Shown one piece after another: positions 1 through 9,480 of a DNA stretch of 64,000 nucleotides. The DNA comes from Leptospira kemamanensis (GTDB taxonomy: Bacteria > Spirochaetota > Leptospiria > Leptospirales > Leptospiraceae). A program made the position numbers and the translations under genes. The stretch covers positions 124,001-188,000 of the forward strand of contig NZ_RQGG01000032.1 in the NCBI RefSeq assembly GCF_004769665.1, written 5' to 3'. Position 1 is the first letter of the stretch. Each line of letters begins with the position of its first letter. Below the pieces are notes generated by a model, which was given only the letters and a program-made list of their open reading frames with translations, ran no database searches and was not told where the DNA came from.

Positions 1-1207
1 GGAGGATACTTTGAAATAAAAAGAAAACAAATAGAGAAAATGGCATGAGTGGTTGCGCTTGGAACCAATAATTTCCAGCCATCAAATCATGAGTGGATCC
101 AAACATCAGAATGATTGATCCGTAAAAAACTAAACTACTATCTCGTTTTCTTTGGCGATAAATCCGAAGGATCACATAAAAGGAACAGATACTAAAAAAT
201 AAAATAAACACTTGGGAAACAATATTGGTTGTAGTGAATAATTTTGGATCTGTGAGTAGAACAAATAAAACATAAACCAAACTCAAACTCCAACAAGATT
301 TTAACATCCAATTGGGAACTTCCGATTTTCCAGGGAATAAACTTCGTAAGTAACTTAAGAAAAAACAAACAAGCAGTGGTGCCGATATATAATCTAAGAC
401 CTGCATCCAATTCCAAGAAAAATCAGGAAAAGCATACACAATATAATAATTATCTAAAACAACTAAACGTAAGCCCGTGAACAAACAAAACAAAGCAATG
501 AAAAGTGAACTTTTTTCTTCTCTACGAAAGAAAAACACTGTGAGTTGGTACAAAGCCATAGTGAGCATTGCTCCAAAAACAAACACTTCACCCGCAGAAT
601 ACATTAAAGATTCGTTTTGAATGACTTCTTTGGTTCCAATCTCAATTGGTTTTCGGAATCCACCTCGAGCATGGTGAAAATTACTAACTACATAAATGAT
701 TTCTTGTTCATAAGATTCTGGTTGAAAGGATACATATTGAATTTGGTATTTTGGTTTAGCAGAAATTTCATCTGGTCCTACTATTCCTGAACTTGCGATT
801 TTTTGACGATTGATATACAACTCATATGCACTTGTTGCAGGTTGGACTCGCAAATAATAACGAATGTTAGGATCAGGTATCTTTACCACTAAACGAAAAC
901 TCGCAAATCCATCACCACCTTCTCCCTCAGGACGCGCTGAATTCCAAGAAGATGGGACTTTTATATAACCATGTTGTTTTGTTTCAATTTTATGAAATAA
1001 AGACTCACCATAGAGTTCGTTCCAATAGAATTCCCATTCCCCACCCAGAGAAACTTTTTTGTGATGATCAACGAAAACTTCAGGAATTTCTAAATATCCT
1101 TTTTCTGCTTTCTTCGCCTGATTCAAGTTACACGAAAAAAAGAATCCAAATAAAATAAGATAAATAGGAAATTTGAATAAGGTTCGTAATAGTTTTATTT
1201 TTCCCAT
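1..1207 (-). CDS. 7TMR-DISM receptor lipoprotein, partial (C-terminus beyond window start)
   Basis: The reading frame is open from an ATG at 1207 down to base 1, about 402 residues, and continues outside the window. The N-terminus has a hydrophobic stretch ending in FFFSC, a plausible spirochaetal lipobox. It is followed by an extracytoplasmic beta-sandwich-like region that includes GGEWEFYWNEL, and then several hydrophobic helices: the 7TMR-DISM layout. The N-terminal motif closely parallels the next gene (GEWKFYPHTL) and the adenylate cyclase at 37696 (GEWKFYWNTS), so a cyclase C-terminus is likely but not visible. Its start overlaps the end of the upstream gene by 13 nt in another frame, implying translational coupling. 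Class is fairly sure; output domain unknown. Confidence 0.8.
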   Translation of the reverse strand, partial: MGKIKLLRTLFKFPIYLILFGFFFSCNLNQAKKAEKGYLEIPEVFVDHHKKVSLGGEWEFYWNELYGESLFHKIETKQHGYIKVPSSWNSARPEGEGGDGFASFRLVVKIPDPNIRYYLRVQPATSAYELYINRQKIASSGIVGPDEISAKPKYQIQYVSFQPESYEQEIIYVVSNFHHARGGFRKPIEIGTKEVIQNESLMYSAGEVFVFGAMLTMALYQLTVFFFRREEKSSLFIALFCLFTGLRLVVLDNYYIVYAFPDFSWNWMQVLDYISAPLLVCFFLSYLRSLFPGKSEVPNWMLKSCWSLSLVYVLFVLLTDPKLFTTTNIVSQVFILFFSICSFYVILRIYRQRKRDSSLVFYGSIILMFGSTHDLMAGNYWFQAQPLMPFSLFVFFLFQSIL

Positions 1208-3309
1208 GTAGAAACCCCATCCCAATCCTCACCGACACCAGCCGTTTGGTAATATTCACATCTTTCGATATAAATTTGTGCGGCAATGTCTTCAGGATTA
1301 TTATTTAAAACTTCTCGAAATCCCCTAAGAGCAGAAACGAAATCAGCTCGTTCATAATCAAAGACAGCAGCCTCAAATTGTTCTCGATAAATAATTTTTT
1401 GATCAGATATTGAATCAATTCCAGGTATCAAAACTTCTGCAAGCATCACACTTTCTTGTTTCCCCTGAACACGCACGAAATCTAAAATGCGGTAGGGAAT
1501 TGTATCTAAATCTTCGTGCAACATAAGGGATGTTAGGCTAACAACAATCCTTGCATTGTATTTTTTTGTTAACCCTTGGATTCTACTAGCTAAATTGACA
1601 GTATCGGAAATGACCGTAGATTCAATTCGCTCCTCTTCTCCCAAGATTCCAAGCATGGTATCTCCTGAATGAATGCCAATACCTGCATGTAATGGAAGAT
1701 ATCCGAACCCCCTACGCCTTTCGTTATAAGATTCGATTTCCCATTGGATGTCGATAGCTGCTTTGATCGAATTTCGAATTCCACCGTCAAACAGTGCCAT
1801 CACTGCACTTCCAATGTATTTATCCACAAATCCATCGTTTCGGCGAACACAAGGACCAATTCTTCCCAAATACGAGTTCGTAAATAATATTCGATTTTCA
1901 AGAGGTATGGAATATATAATATCCCAAAATTCCCAGATATCAGCGAATAAAACTGTTATTTCTCGTTCGGTACTATCTCCTAACTTTACTTCTTCGATAC
2001 TTTCCTTACCTAGATGAGTTAAAAAATCACGTGGAATAAACTTGGCATAAAAACGATTTGTTAAAATGAATTGTTCGTTGATGGTTTCAAACTCTTCTTT
2101 CAGAAGTATTTTTTTGTGGAAGTTTCTTGCCGTACGAAGTGTCACAATGGTAGATTGAACACCGAAAAACAGAAACACAGCAATTTGTGATAAGAAAGAT
2201 TCCCCTTCTCCTGTATAAGCCAGGGAAACATCATACATAAACCCAAAAAATAAAATCAAATATCCTAAAAAGAAAATATGAGAATCCGGTAATCCTTTTA
2301 CCACCATTTGTAACAAACGTATCCCCAAAAATACAGCAAAAACTACACCTAACACTTGAAACACAACTTCAAACTCCGTGTAAAACTCTGGTTTGATGAT
2401 GAGTCCATATACCAAAATAAATTGTACAAAAGCACTAAAATAACGAATGAGTCTCGTTTCGATAAAACGTGGGAAAAGCCCATCCACAAACCACAAAAAC
2501 AAAATCCCTAACACAAATACGGAAGCGTATTCAACATAAATGACAAGTTCCCAAGGGATATTTGGGAACATCGCATAAATGGTTTTGCTTCCTACAAACG
2601 GCAATCGTAAGGCAAACACCAAACAAAAGAATCCAAAATAAAATGCCTCTCTTTGTTTGTTCCGATAAAAAAATAAAATAAAATGATACAAACCGAACAT
2701 AAACAAAGCACCTGTTAGTGCAATGTCCATCGTACTCTCCCCCAAAATATAGTTTTGAATGGTTTCCGCAGTGCCAAAAATCGGTGCATTTGGTAATCCA
2801 CCTTCTTTATGATGGAAATTACTCACTTCAATTTTGATTTGGATTTGGTCTTTTGAAACAAAGGTAAAACTTTGACCTTGAGCACTCGGCAATGTAGTCT
2901 GTTTGTTAGGGCCTGGATACCCAGAAAGTACAACTCGATTAGCAGCCGTTATCCGAAAACTTGTTCGCACCTCTGGCAAATACAAAGAATAAATTTGTGA
3001 TTCGTTTGGTAATAAAATATCTAAAATATAAGTTCCATACCCTTTTCCATCGATCATATTCGAACGAAGTGGCACTTCATTCCAAAGAGCAGGGACGGGA
3101 AGAAGAGAATAACTAGCATCAGGCGAAATATCACCTAAAGTATGTGGATAAAATTTCCATTCTCCCTGGAGTTTGATTGCCTTGCCTGTTTTCCATGGGA
3201 AGGAACGAAGGTCTAGGTTTCCAGACGTAACTTCCTTAGAAGGAGTCACAAGTTGGCATGCCATTGTGAGAAAAACGAGACAAAGAATGATGCGATTGAA
3301 GAGGGTCAT
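1195..3309 (-). CDS. 7TMR-DISM receptor with class III adenylate cyclase domain, altered metal site
   Basis: The 704-residue protein starts with a signal peptide and possible lipobox (LTMAC, Cys18). A sensory beta-sandwich, seven hydrophobic helices (about 190-400) and a class III nucleotide cyclase domain (about 445-625) follow. The first metal aspartate is present (Asp457 in LFADIWEF). The second, normally in the motif GDAVMA, is Ser501 (GSAVMA). The adenine-contacting Lys (DKYIG), the ISD aspartate and the VNLASR Asn/Arg remain. A short TPR-like tail resembles that of the cyclase at 37696. It precedes and overlaps a second receptor gene. By family knowledge, loss of one metal ligand normally cripples catalysis, so this may be a pseudo-cyclase or regulatory partner (inference). 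Confidence 0.85.
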   Translation of the reverse strand: MTLFNRIILCLVFLTMACQLVTPSKEVTSGNLDLRSFPWKTGKAIKLQGEWKFYPHTLGDISPDASYSLLPVPALWNEVPLRSNMIDGKGYGTYILDILLPNESQIYSLYLPEVRTSFRITAANRVVLSGYPGPNKQTTLPSAQGQSFTFVSKDQIQIKIEVSNFHHKEGGLPNAPIFGTAETIQNYILGESTMDIALTGALFMFGLYHFILFFYRNKQREAFYFGFFCLVFALRLPFVGSKTIYAMFPNIPWELVIYVEYASVFVLGILFLWFVDGLFPRFIETRLIRYFSAFVQFILVYGLIIKPEFYTEFEVVFQVLGVVFAVFLGIRLLQMVVKGLPDSHIFFLGYLILFFGFMYDVSLAYTGEGESFLSQIAVFLFFGVQSTIVTLRTARNFHKKILLKEEFETINEQFILTNRFYAKFIPRDFLTHLGKESIEEVKLGDSTEREITVLFADIWEFWDIIYSIPLENRILFTNSYLGRIGPCVRRNDGFVDKYIGSAVMALFDGGIRNSIKAAIDIQWEIESYNERRRGFGYLPLHAGIGIHSGDTMLGILGEEERIESTVISDTVNLASRIQGLTKKYNARIVVSLTSLMLHEDLDTIPYRILDFVRVQGKQESVMLAEVLIPGIDSISDQKIIYREQFEAAVFDYERADFVSALRGFREVLNNNPEDIAAQIYIERCEYYQTAGVGEDWDGVSTWEK

Positions 3310-3422
3310 CCCTATCCTTCAGAGACATTTCTGAGGCTTATTTGGAAAGGAAGTTTTCAAAATGAAAAAAATAATATTTTTTGGTTTGTACGAAGCAATG
3401 ACTAAGCTATTATGTCTCCTAA

Positions 3423-4553
3423 ATGGCACCTTCTTCCGGACCCAATAAAGCCGCATTGGCATACCAAATTTTAGGCCAGTACTTACCGGATGAAGTGTTC
3501 GCCCATATGACTGATGCTGAGATCGAGTCCCTTCTTTTAAAAGTAGAAACGAACCCATCTCCTACCAAAGGCCAAGAAAAGGATATCTTACTCTCCTTCA
3601 CTCATTTCCTGCAAAAAAAAGGGTTGGGAACCAAGTTGTACCAAAAGGAAAGCAGGGCCCAAACGGGAAACACGAACCTGGGCCCGAATGCGAAATCCTG
3701 GCAAGTCCCGACTCCCCAGTTTGGTGAGAACAAAGAATCGGATGCCTTCCCTACGCAAGTTCCGTATCGTCTTTCGGGAGAAAACCAACACAAAGCAAAT
3801 CCAGAGACCAACGAATTGTATTCCCTTTTGGAAGAAATCCTCAAAGAAGAAGAATCCAAACGATCTGGCCCCATTTGGTCGGAATTGCCGAAGTTTTCGA
3901 CGGAAATGCTCCGAAATCTAACCCGTGACGAGACTCCCGAAGTCGTTGCTAGGGTCTTAAGTTTTTCTGACCCAGAATCGGCTTCTGAGGTGCTTTCTGA
4001 GTATCCAGAAACACATAGAGAAGAGATCATTTTGGCACTTTCTCTGATTGATTACCACTCGGACAGAGAACGCGACCTACTCGAACGTTTCCTGCGCTTC
4101 AAAATGGAGCTGATTGAGAAAAAAATGCCGGTTTCGAAAATCAGAAGCCGCAAAGCCAAAACCGCGGGGGAAATTCTCACCAGGCTTCCTTTTTTGCCAT
4201 CTCAAAATTTAATTGAACGAATTCAGAAAAAAAGCCCAGAATATGCCGAAACTATAGTAGAACACTACTTTCGTTTGGAAGACCTCCTTCATTTAGGAAG
4301 GACAAGTCTCACTCGGTTTTTTTCTGAGATCCATCCTCTTGTCATTGCTTGTGCTTTGAAGGGTGTGGAGACTGAATTTCGTGACCAAGTTTATTCCAAT
4401 TTGGAATCTTGGCTTGTGAAAGACATAAAGATCGAATGGGATTCATTAGGTCCTGTTTCTCTCGCTGAGATCGAAGAAGCTCAAAAAGGAGTTTTGGATC
4501 GTTTGCGGGAAGCAATGGATGAAGGCAAAGTGAAACTTTGGAGATTGAAGTAA
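3423..4553 (+). CDS. fliG: Flagellar motor switch protein FliG-like
   Basis: This is a 376-residue protein, slightly longer than typical FliG (about 340). The middle region (about 165-215) carries a FliG_M-like segment, ETPEVVARVLSFSDPESA. The C-terminal region (about 285-376) contains SLTRFF, ACALKGVETEFRD and LGPVSLAEIEEAQK, which line up with FliG_C, including the conserved Arg, the ALKG turn and the GPV...EEAQ helix. An in-frame TAA directly precedes the ATG, fixing the start. fliH follows after 4 nt, with AAGGA overlapping the stop. FliG forms the switch ring at the base of the basal body and transmits torque. Spirochaetes often carry several fliG paralogues, and the N-terminal half here is divergent, so it could be an accessory copy. 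Confidence 0.8.
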   Translation: MAPSSGPNKAALAYQILGQYLPDEVFAHMTDAEIESLLLKVETNPSPTKGQEKDILLSFTHFLQKKGLGTKLYQKESRAQTGNTNLGPNAKSWQVPTPQFGENKESDAFPTQVPYRLSGENQHKANPETNELYSLLEEILKEEESKRSGPIWSELPKFSTEMLRNLTRDETPEVVARVLSFSDPESASEVLSEYPETHREEIILALSLIDYHSDRERDLLERFLRFKMELIEKKMPVSKIRSRKAKTAGEILTRLPFLPSQNLIERIQKKSPEYAETIVEHYFRLEDLLHLGRTSLTRFFSEIHPLVIACALKGVETEFRDQVYSNLESWLVKDIKIEWDSLGPVSLAEIEEAQKGVLDRLREAMDEGKVKLWRLK

Positions 4554-4557
4554 GGAT

Positions 4558-5481
4558 ATGGCAAAACTAGTTTTTAAACCCATTCAAATTGCCGACTTAC
4601 AAGAAGAAGTTGAGATCCAACTTCCTGATAAGTACAAAAAATTTCATAAGACCGACGAACAAGAAGACTTCGAGATAGACCAAGAAGGGAATATCATCGA
4701 ACAATACCAAGGTCCATCGATTGAAGAAATCGAAGCGGAACTCCAAAGGTATCGCCAAGAAACAGAAGAACAAGTCCGCCAATTATTAGAAGACGCTAAA
4801 AAGCAAGCAAAGGCCATTGAAGAAGAAGGAAGAACCAAAGCCTTCCAAATGGTTCAGGACTCTAAAGAAAAAATCAAATTAGAAGAAGATTCAGGCCGAG
4901 CCAAAGCGGAACAAATCTTAGATCGTGCGAAGATGGAAGTCGAACGTATGATCAAAGAAGCCGAAATGAAACAGGCTGAGATTGAACACGAAGCATATCA
5001 AAAAGGATATGATGCTGGTCGTGAAGTAGGTTTCAAAAAAGGCCAAGGGGAAGTAAGACGACTCATTGACCGATTGGGAACGATCATCGGTAAGGCAATC
5101 GACATCCGTGAAGAGATGATTGCAGCATCCGAAAAACAAATGGTCGAAATGATTCTTGTCATTGCAAGAAAAGTCATCAAAGACGAAATCATTGAACGTA
5201 AAGAAATTGTACTCAATAACATTCGTGAGGCGATGAAACGAATCAAAGATCGCGACCGTATCGACATTCGTGTGAACTTCGCTGACTTAGAACTCACAAC
5301 AGCACATAAAGACGAACTCATTAAACTCATGGAATCACTCCGCAAAGTCAACATCTACGAAGACTCACGTGTTGACCGTGGTGGAGTCATCATCGAAACA
5401 GACGTGGGAGCAATCGACGCTAGGATCTCTACTCAGCTCAAAGAAATCGAAGAGGCAATTCGAAACGTAGAACCAATATGA
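4558..5481 (+). CDS. fliH: Flagellar assembly protein FliH
   Basis: FliH is the stator/regulator of the FliI export ATPase at the cytoplasmic face of the flagellar export gate. The 307-residue product has a charged N-terminus and a long coiled coil (about 55-145) rich in Glu, Lys and Ala. Next come three consecutive GxxxG steps (Gly150, 154, 158, 162), a known FliH signature, and a C-terminal FliH/V-ATPase subunit E-like domain containing DRGGVIIETDVGAIDARI. The ATG lies 4 nt after fliG. Its stop overlaps the next start by ATGA, so fliG, fliH and the following receptor gene are probably one transcript. fliF and fliI are not in the window. Confidence 0.9.
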   Translation: MAKLVFKPIQIADLQEEVEIQLPDKYKKFHKTDEQEDFEIDQEGNIIEQYQGPSIEEIEAELQRYRQETEEQVRQLLEDAKKQAKAIEEEGRTKAFQMVQDSKEKIKLEEDSGRAKAEQILDRAKMEVERMIKEAEMKQAEIEHEAYQKGYDAGREVGFKKGQGEVRRLIDRLGTIIGKAIDIREEMIAASEKQMVEMILVIARKVIKDEIIERKEIVLNNIREAMKRIKDRDRIDIRVNFADLELTTAHKDELIKLMESLRKVNIYEDSRVDRGGVIIETDVGAIDARISTQLKEIEEAIRNVEPI

Positions 5482-7463
5482 TTTCGAAGCCCCGTTTTTC
5501 CCATTTTTTCCTCGGGTTCCTACTGTTTTTGTCGTCAACTTTCGTCAGTTTGGTGGCAGAACCTTGTGGAACGATGATATCATCCTTTGAAAAACCAGTG
5601 GTTTTAAAAACAGATTGGTTATTTCGAAAGGGAGACAATTTAGATTGGCGTGATGAGTCAGTTGAAGAAAGTTTTTGGGTCAAACGATCAGTTCCTGATT
5701 ATGGAATTTCAAAAACAGAAAACCTAACAGGATATCATTGGTATCGCTGTTCCTTTTTTTTACCAGACAATTACACTACTCCCGTAGAACCCATTGCCAT
5801 CCAATTGGGTCGCATTCGAGACATTGATGAATTTTATCTCAACGGCACATTGATTGATAAAACAGGAACTGTTTTGCCAAGGATGGAAGTTGATTTCCAA
5901 AAAATCAGAATTTATTCTTTACCAACTCATCTTTTAAAACCTGGCTTAAATGTGATGGCGATTCGCATTTATGCGGCCACCAATTTAAATGGATTAAAAG
6001 AAGCTCCAAAAATCGCCAAAGAACGTTTCTTACGTGAATCAGTTTTTTCAAAAGAACTTTTTGCGATGGTTTGCGGATATGTTTTTATCTTTATGGGAAT
6101 TTACTTTTTAGTAGGTTCTATCGTTCGCGGAAGAGCAGGTGAAAATTTTTTCTTTGCTTTATTTTCGATTTTTATGGGAATTTACGTTCTCATTCGCACA
6201 CAACATAGGGATATTTTATTTGAAAGTTTCACTTGGTCTTATGTGGCGGAACTTTTAGTCCTCATTTGTTTACCCGTGTTTTTCATTAACTTTATGCACC
6301 AATACTTAAAGTTAAAACGAAACATGGTTTTACTGGTTTACGAAATCTTTTTATCACTACTTTTTCTCATCACGTTATTCTTTCGCACTCCAAAAACTTG
6401 GATCTTAGTCATTGCTCTTTTTAATTATGCATTGCCGATCGCAATGGGACTCGTGATTTATCTATTTGTCAAAAACGGAAAAGCCAATATCAAAAAAGTA
6501 AAATTCATTTTGATTGGAATTGCCTGTTTACTTCCTACTATCTTAATCGATAGTTTGTCTGCTTTAGAAATCATCATCTCTATGCCAGGTACATTGTACT
6601 TAGGATTTTTAATTTTTCTTGTGATGATTTCCATCCAACTTTCGAACGATATCGTTTTGGGCCTTCAAAACTTTATCGATCAAGAGAAAGAACTCATCCA
6701 AATGGAACGAGTGAAAACTGGATTTCTCATCAATTTATCCTCCGAATTTAAATCGGGGATGGAAAAAATCAAATCAGCGATTGAGAATATCACAACCAAT
6801 CAGACAAAGACAACCGTAAAGGAAACACTAAAACCAACTGCAAAAAAAGCTGCGAAGAAAAAAACCAAAACAACTACCGCAAAACACAGTGGGGATCCAG
6901 TAAAACAAGCAGAAGATCATATTTCTTACATGAGTTATATGGTAGAAGAAGCCATCCTTCTCAAAAGACTCGAAGAAAAAAGTTACGTTCCATTTTATGA
7001 AACTTTTTCAGTGATGGAAATTATCAAAAACTGTGTTGCAAGTGTTGAAAATCATTTAGAGCAACATAGAAAAAATACATTTATTGATGTCAAACCGAAC
7101 GATTTAGAAATTTATTTCCCGAAAGAATTGTTTTTCTGTATTTTAAGAAATCTTGTTGAAAATGCATATCAATACACAGATCCCAAAACTGACATACATA
7201 TTGAGTTCATGAATCGAGATGGTCATCACCAATTGGTAGTGATGGACGAAGGTATGGGTCTAAGCCAGCTAGAGATGGAGACCATTTTTCAAAAATTTGT
7301 CAGAGGGTACCGGGACAAAAAAAATGAAATCCCAGGTGCAGGGATTGGTTTAACCTTAGTGGAAGCATCCACTAACTTTTTATCCGGAACCGTTAGTTTA
7401 AAATCAAGTGAAGGAATGGGAGCAAAATTCACAATTCGTATCCCAGAAAAACCTAAAAAATGA
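5478..7463 (+). CDS. 7TMR-DISM sensor with HATPase domain but no phosphoacceptor His
   Basis: The 661-residue protein has a signal peptide, a galactose-binding-like extracytoplasmic domain (about 45-180), seven hydrophobic helices (about 190-395) and a histidine-kinase module. At the H-box, FLINLSSEF replaces the usual FxxNxSHEL, so Ser422 occupies the phosphoacceptor position. A Lys/Thr-rich tract (about 450-475) interrupts the dimerisation region. The ATPase domain is well kept: N-box RNLVENAYQY, G1 DEGMGL, F-box FQKFVRG, G2 GAGIGLTLV. ATP binding is therefore plausible while classical His autophosphorylation is not. ATGA overlaps join it to fliH upstream and to the next receptor downstream. 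A flagellar signalling role is inferred from context only. Confidence 0.8.
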   Translation: MISKPRFSHFFLGFLLFLSSTFVSLVAEPCGTMISSFEKPVVLKTDWLFRKGDNLDWRDESVEESFWVKRSVPDYGISKTENLTGYHWYRCSFFLPDNYTTPVEPIAIQLGRIRDIDEFYLNGTLIDKTGTVLPRMEVDFQKIRIYSLPTHLLKPGLNVMAIRIYAATNLNGLKEAPKIAKERFLRESVFSKELFAMVCGYVFIFMGIYFLVGSIVRGRAGENFFFALFSIFMGIYVLIRTQHRDILFESFTWSYVAELLVLICLPVFFINFMHQYLKLKRNMVLLVYEIFLSLLFLITLFFRTPKTWILVIALFNYALPIAMGLVIYLFVKNGKANIKKVKFILIGIACLLPTILIDSLSALEIIISMPGTLYLGFLIFLVMISIQLSNDIVLGLQNFIDQEKELIQMERVKTGFLINLSSEFKSGMEKIKSAIENITTNQTKTTVKETLKPTAKKAAKKKTKTTTAKHSGDPVKQAEDHISYMSYMVEEAILLKRLEEKSYVPFYETFSVMEIIKNCVASVENHLEQHRKNTFIDVKPNDLEIYFPKELFFCILRNLVENAYQYTDPKTDIHIEFMNRDGHHQLVVMDEGMGLSQLEMETIFQKFVRGYRDKKNEIPGAGIGLTLVEASTNFLSGTVSLKSSEGMGAKFTIRIPEKPKK

Positions 7464-9463
7464 AGTCCTCACCTATTCGCCGCCTTATTCTATTTTGTTT
7501 TTTATTCCTAACCTTTCAATGTTCTCGTACGACGGACGAAAATACCGTTGTACTCAGATTAGACGGTGAAGACTGGGGAATTTACTTTAATGACAATGCA
7601 GATTTATTAAATCCAGAATTCAATCCAAACAATTTGGATATCATTACCGTTCCGAACAATTTTAGAAATCTAAATAAATCTTACAAAGGTTCTATTTGGG
7701 TTCGCAAAAGTTTTGATATCACAACCGAACAACACCAAAAATCATTAGCTCTTCAATTGGGAAAGGTGTACCAATCCGATGAAGTATTTATCAATGGTGT
7801 CCTCATAGGAAAAAACAATTCTGCGTTTGGAAAAGATCCTGAAGAATATGCATTCGGTAGACCACGAATTTATCCAATTCCTCATGACTTATTACTGGAA
7901 GGCGAAAATGTTTTAATTATTAAAATAGATTCTTCCCTCTCCACTTCTGCAGGTATCATAACAGGTCCAATTCGCATAGTAACATACGAAGAAGCGATCA
8001 ATGGAAATTTGTACGATTCACTAGTGGAATTGATTTTTGTTGGGTTTTATTTATTCATTGCCTTATTTTTCTTTATCAACTTCTTCAATTTACGTGAAAA
8101 CAAAGAATATCTCAGTTTTAGTATCTTAGCTTTGATTTTTTCTGGATATGAACTATCAAAAAACGAAGTTCGATTTTTATTATTCAATCACTTTGCTATA
8201 TTAAAGTTTATCGAATATTCCTTTTTGTTAATATTGCCGTATGGATTTATCAAATTCATTCAAGACTTCTTTGAGTTAAAACCATTTCCATATCAAAGAA
8301 TTTATCTTCTTTCTCAATTTTTCTTCATCGCGGTTTTTCTCATCATTCAAAATCCAGTGTTTTGGTATAACTTCATCGGGTATTGGGATATCCATTTACT
8401 TGCAGTGATTGGTTATGCGATTTACGTCACACTCATTAAGTTTCGTGAACAAAAAAGAGGAAGCACAATCCATTTATTGGCACTTGTGTATTTACTTTAT
8501 TCGATTCTAAAAGAAATTCTCATCGAACGTGGCTATTTAAACTCAAACTCTTCCTTAGAAACTAGTTTTTTGGTGTATTTGATTTTGATGACTCTTGCTC
8601 TTCGTTTTCAGTTTTTGATGATGAAACGAAAATTGCAAAATCGCTACGAAAGACTAAGAGAAGCAGATTCACTTAGGGAAAAGATTTTCTTTTATATGGA
8701 TGCGATGATTTCGGGTCCATTAAAAACAATGAAGGAAAAACTCGCTTCTTACCGAGAATCAACTCAAAAAACAAAAGATAAAAACTTAGTTAAAGAAGTA
8801 ATCGATGTCCAATCATCCATTGATAATGTTATGGATGACATCATTGAACTCTCACGTTTAGAGGTTCTCAAAGAAGTCCCCTTTAAAGACCAGGTAAACT
8901 TTATCAGTTTTATCAATGATGTAATCCCTGAGGATGATATTACCTACTCGATCAAAGTTCATCCAGAAACAGAAATTCACAATAGTTTAGATCTTATCAA
9001 TTCTGTTGTTGTGAGGCTTGTAGATTTTCCACCGTTTAAAGAGTTCAATCATAACGATTTGATCATCACTCAAGACTTAAAAGGGAATGTACATTTTCGA
9101 TTTTTATTATTTCATAACAATTCCAAAGTTGCACAAAAACTATTTAACGAATTAACAGAAAACTACAACCAGCTAACTCCAATCAAAGTAAAGTGGGCAA
9201 TTATTTTAGAGATTGTACGTTTATTAGGTGCAAAAATTGATTTCAAAATTATCAAAAAGAAATATTTGAAAATTGATTTAGGAATCGCTGCCATTGTTCC
9301 TGTTTCCGAATTACAACCAATCAAAGATTCAAATGGAACTGGGACAACAAACCAAAATTCTCCGAAAAAAGAAAAAGAAGATTGGCGAGTCACTTTAAAA
9401 CGAATTTGGAAATTTCTGAAAGAAACTGAAATTAAAGTTCCAAATTTCAAAAAGAAAAAATAA
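7460..9463 (+). CDS. 7TMR-DISM protein with highly degenerate kinase-like C-terminus
   Basis: The 667-residue lipoprotein-like protein (signal ending TFQCS) has the same plan as its upstream neighbour. A jelly-roll sensor (about 25-175) contains LALQLGKVYQSDEVFINGV, matching the neighbour's IQLGRIRDIDEFYLNG. Seven hydrophobic helices and a coiled-coil segment (REKIFFYMDAMISGPLKTMK) follow, the latter resembling a DHp helix without histidine. The remaining C-terminus resembles a HATPase fold in length, but I see no N-box Asn or glycine-rich G1/G2 boxes. The tail is Lys-rich. It overlaps the previous stop by ATGA. It is probably a paralogue that lost catalysis and may pair with the upstream protein (inference). 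Confidence 0.75.
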   Translation: MKSSPIRRLILFCFLFLTFQCSRTTDENTVVLRLDGEDWGIYFNDNADLLNPEFNPNNLDIITVPNNFRNLNKSYKGSIWVRKSFDITTEQHQKSLALQLGKVYQSDEVFINGVLIGKNNSAFGKDPEEYAFGRPRIYPIPHDLLLEGENVLIIKIDSSLSTSAGIITGPIRIVTYEEAINGNLYDSLVELIFVGFYLFIALFFFINFFNLRENKEYLSFSILALIFSGYELSKNEVRFLLFNHFAILKFIEYSFLLILPYGFIKFIQDFFELKPFPYQRIYLLSQFFFIAVFLIIQNPVFWYNFIGYWDIHLLAVIGYAIYVTLIKFREQKRGSTIHLLALVYLLYSILKEILIERGYLNSNSSLETSFLVYLILMTLALRFQFLMMKRKLQNRYERLREADSLREKIFFYMDAMISGPLKTMKEKLASYRESTQKTKDKNLVKEVIDVQSSIDNVMDDIIELSRLEVLKEVPFKDQVNFISFINDVIPEDDITYSIKVHPETEIHNSLDLINSVVVRLVDFPPFKEFNHNDLIITQDLKGNVHFRFLLFHNNSKVAQKLFNELTENYNQLTPIKVKWAIILEIVRLLGAKIDFKIIKKKYLKIDLGIAAIVPVSELQPIKDSNGTGTTNQNSPKKEKEDWRVTLKRIWKFLKETEIKVPNFKKKK

Positions 9464-9480
9464 TTTTTATAACCGACTTC

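Noticed and set aside
5478..5683. Antisense frames opposite fliH and the first receptor
   Set aside because: These are shadow frames with no recognisable motif or ribosome site.
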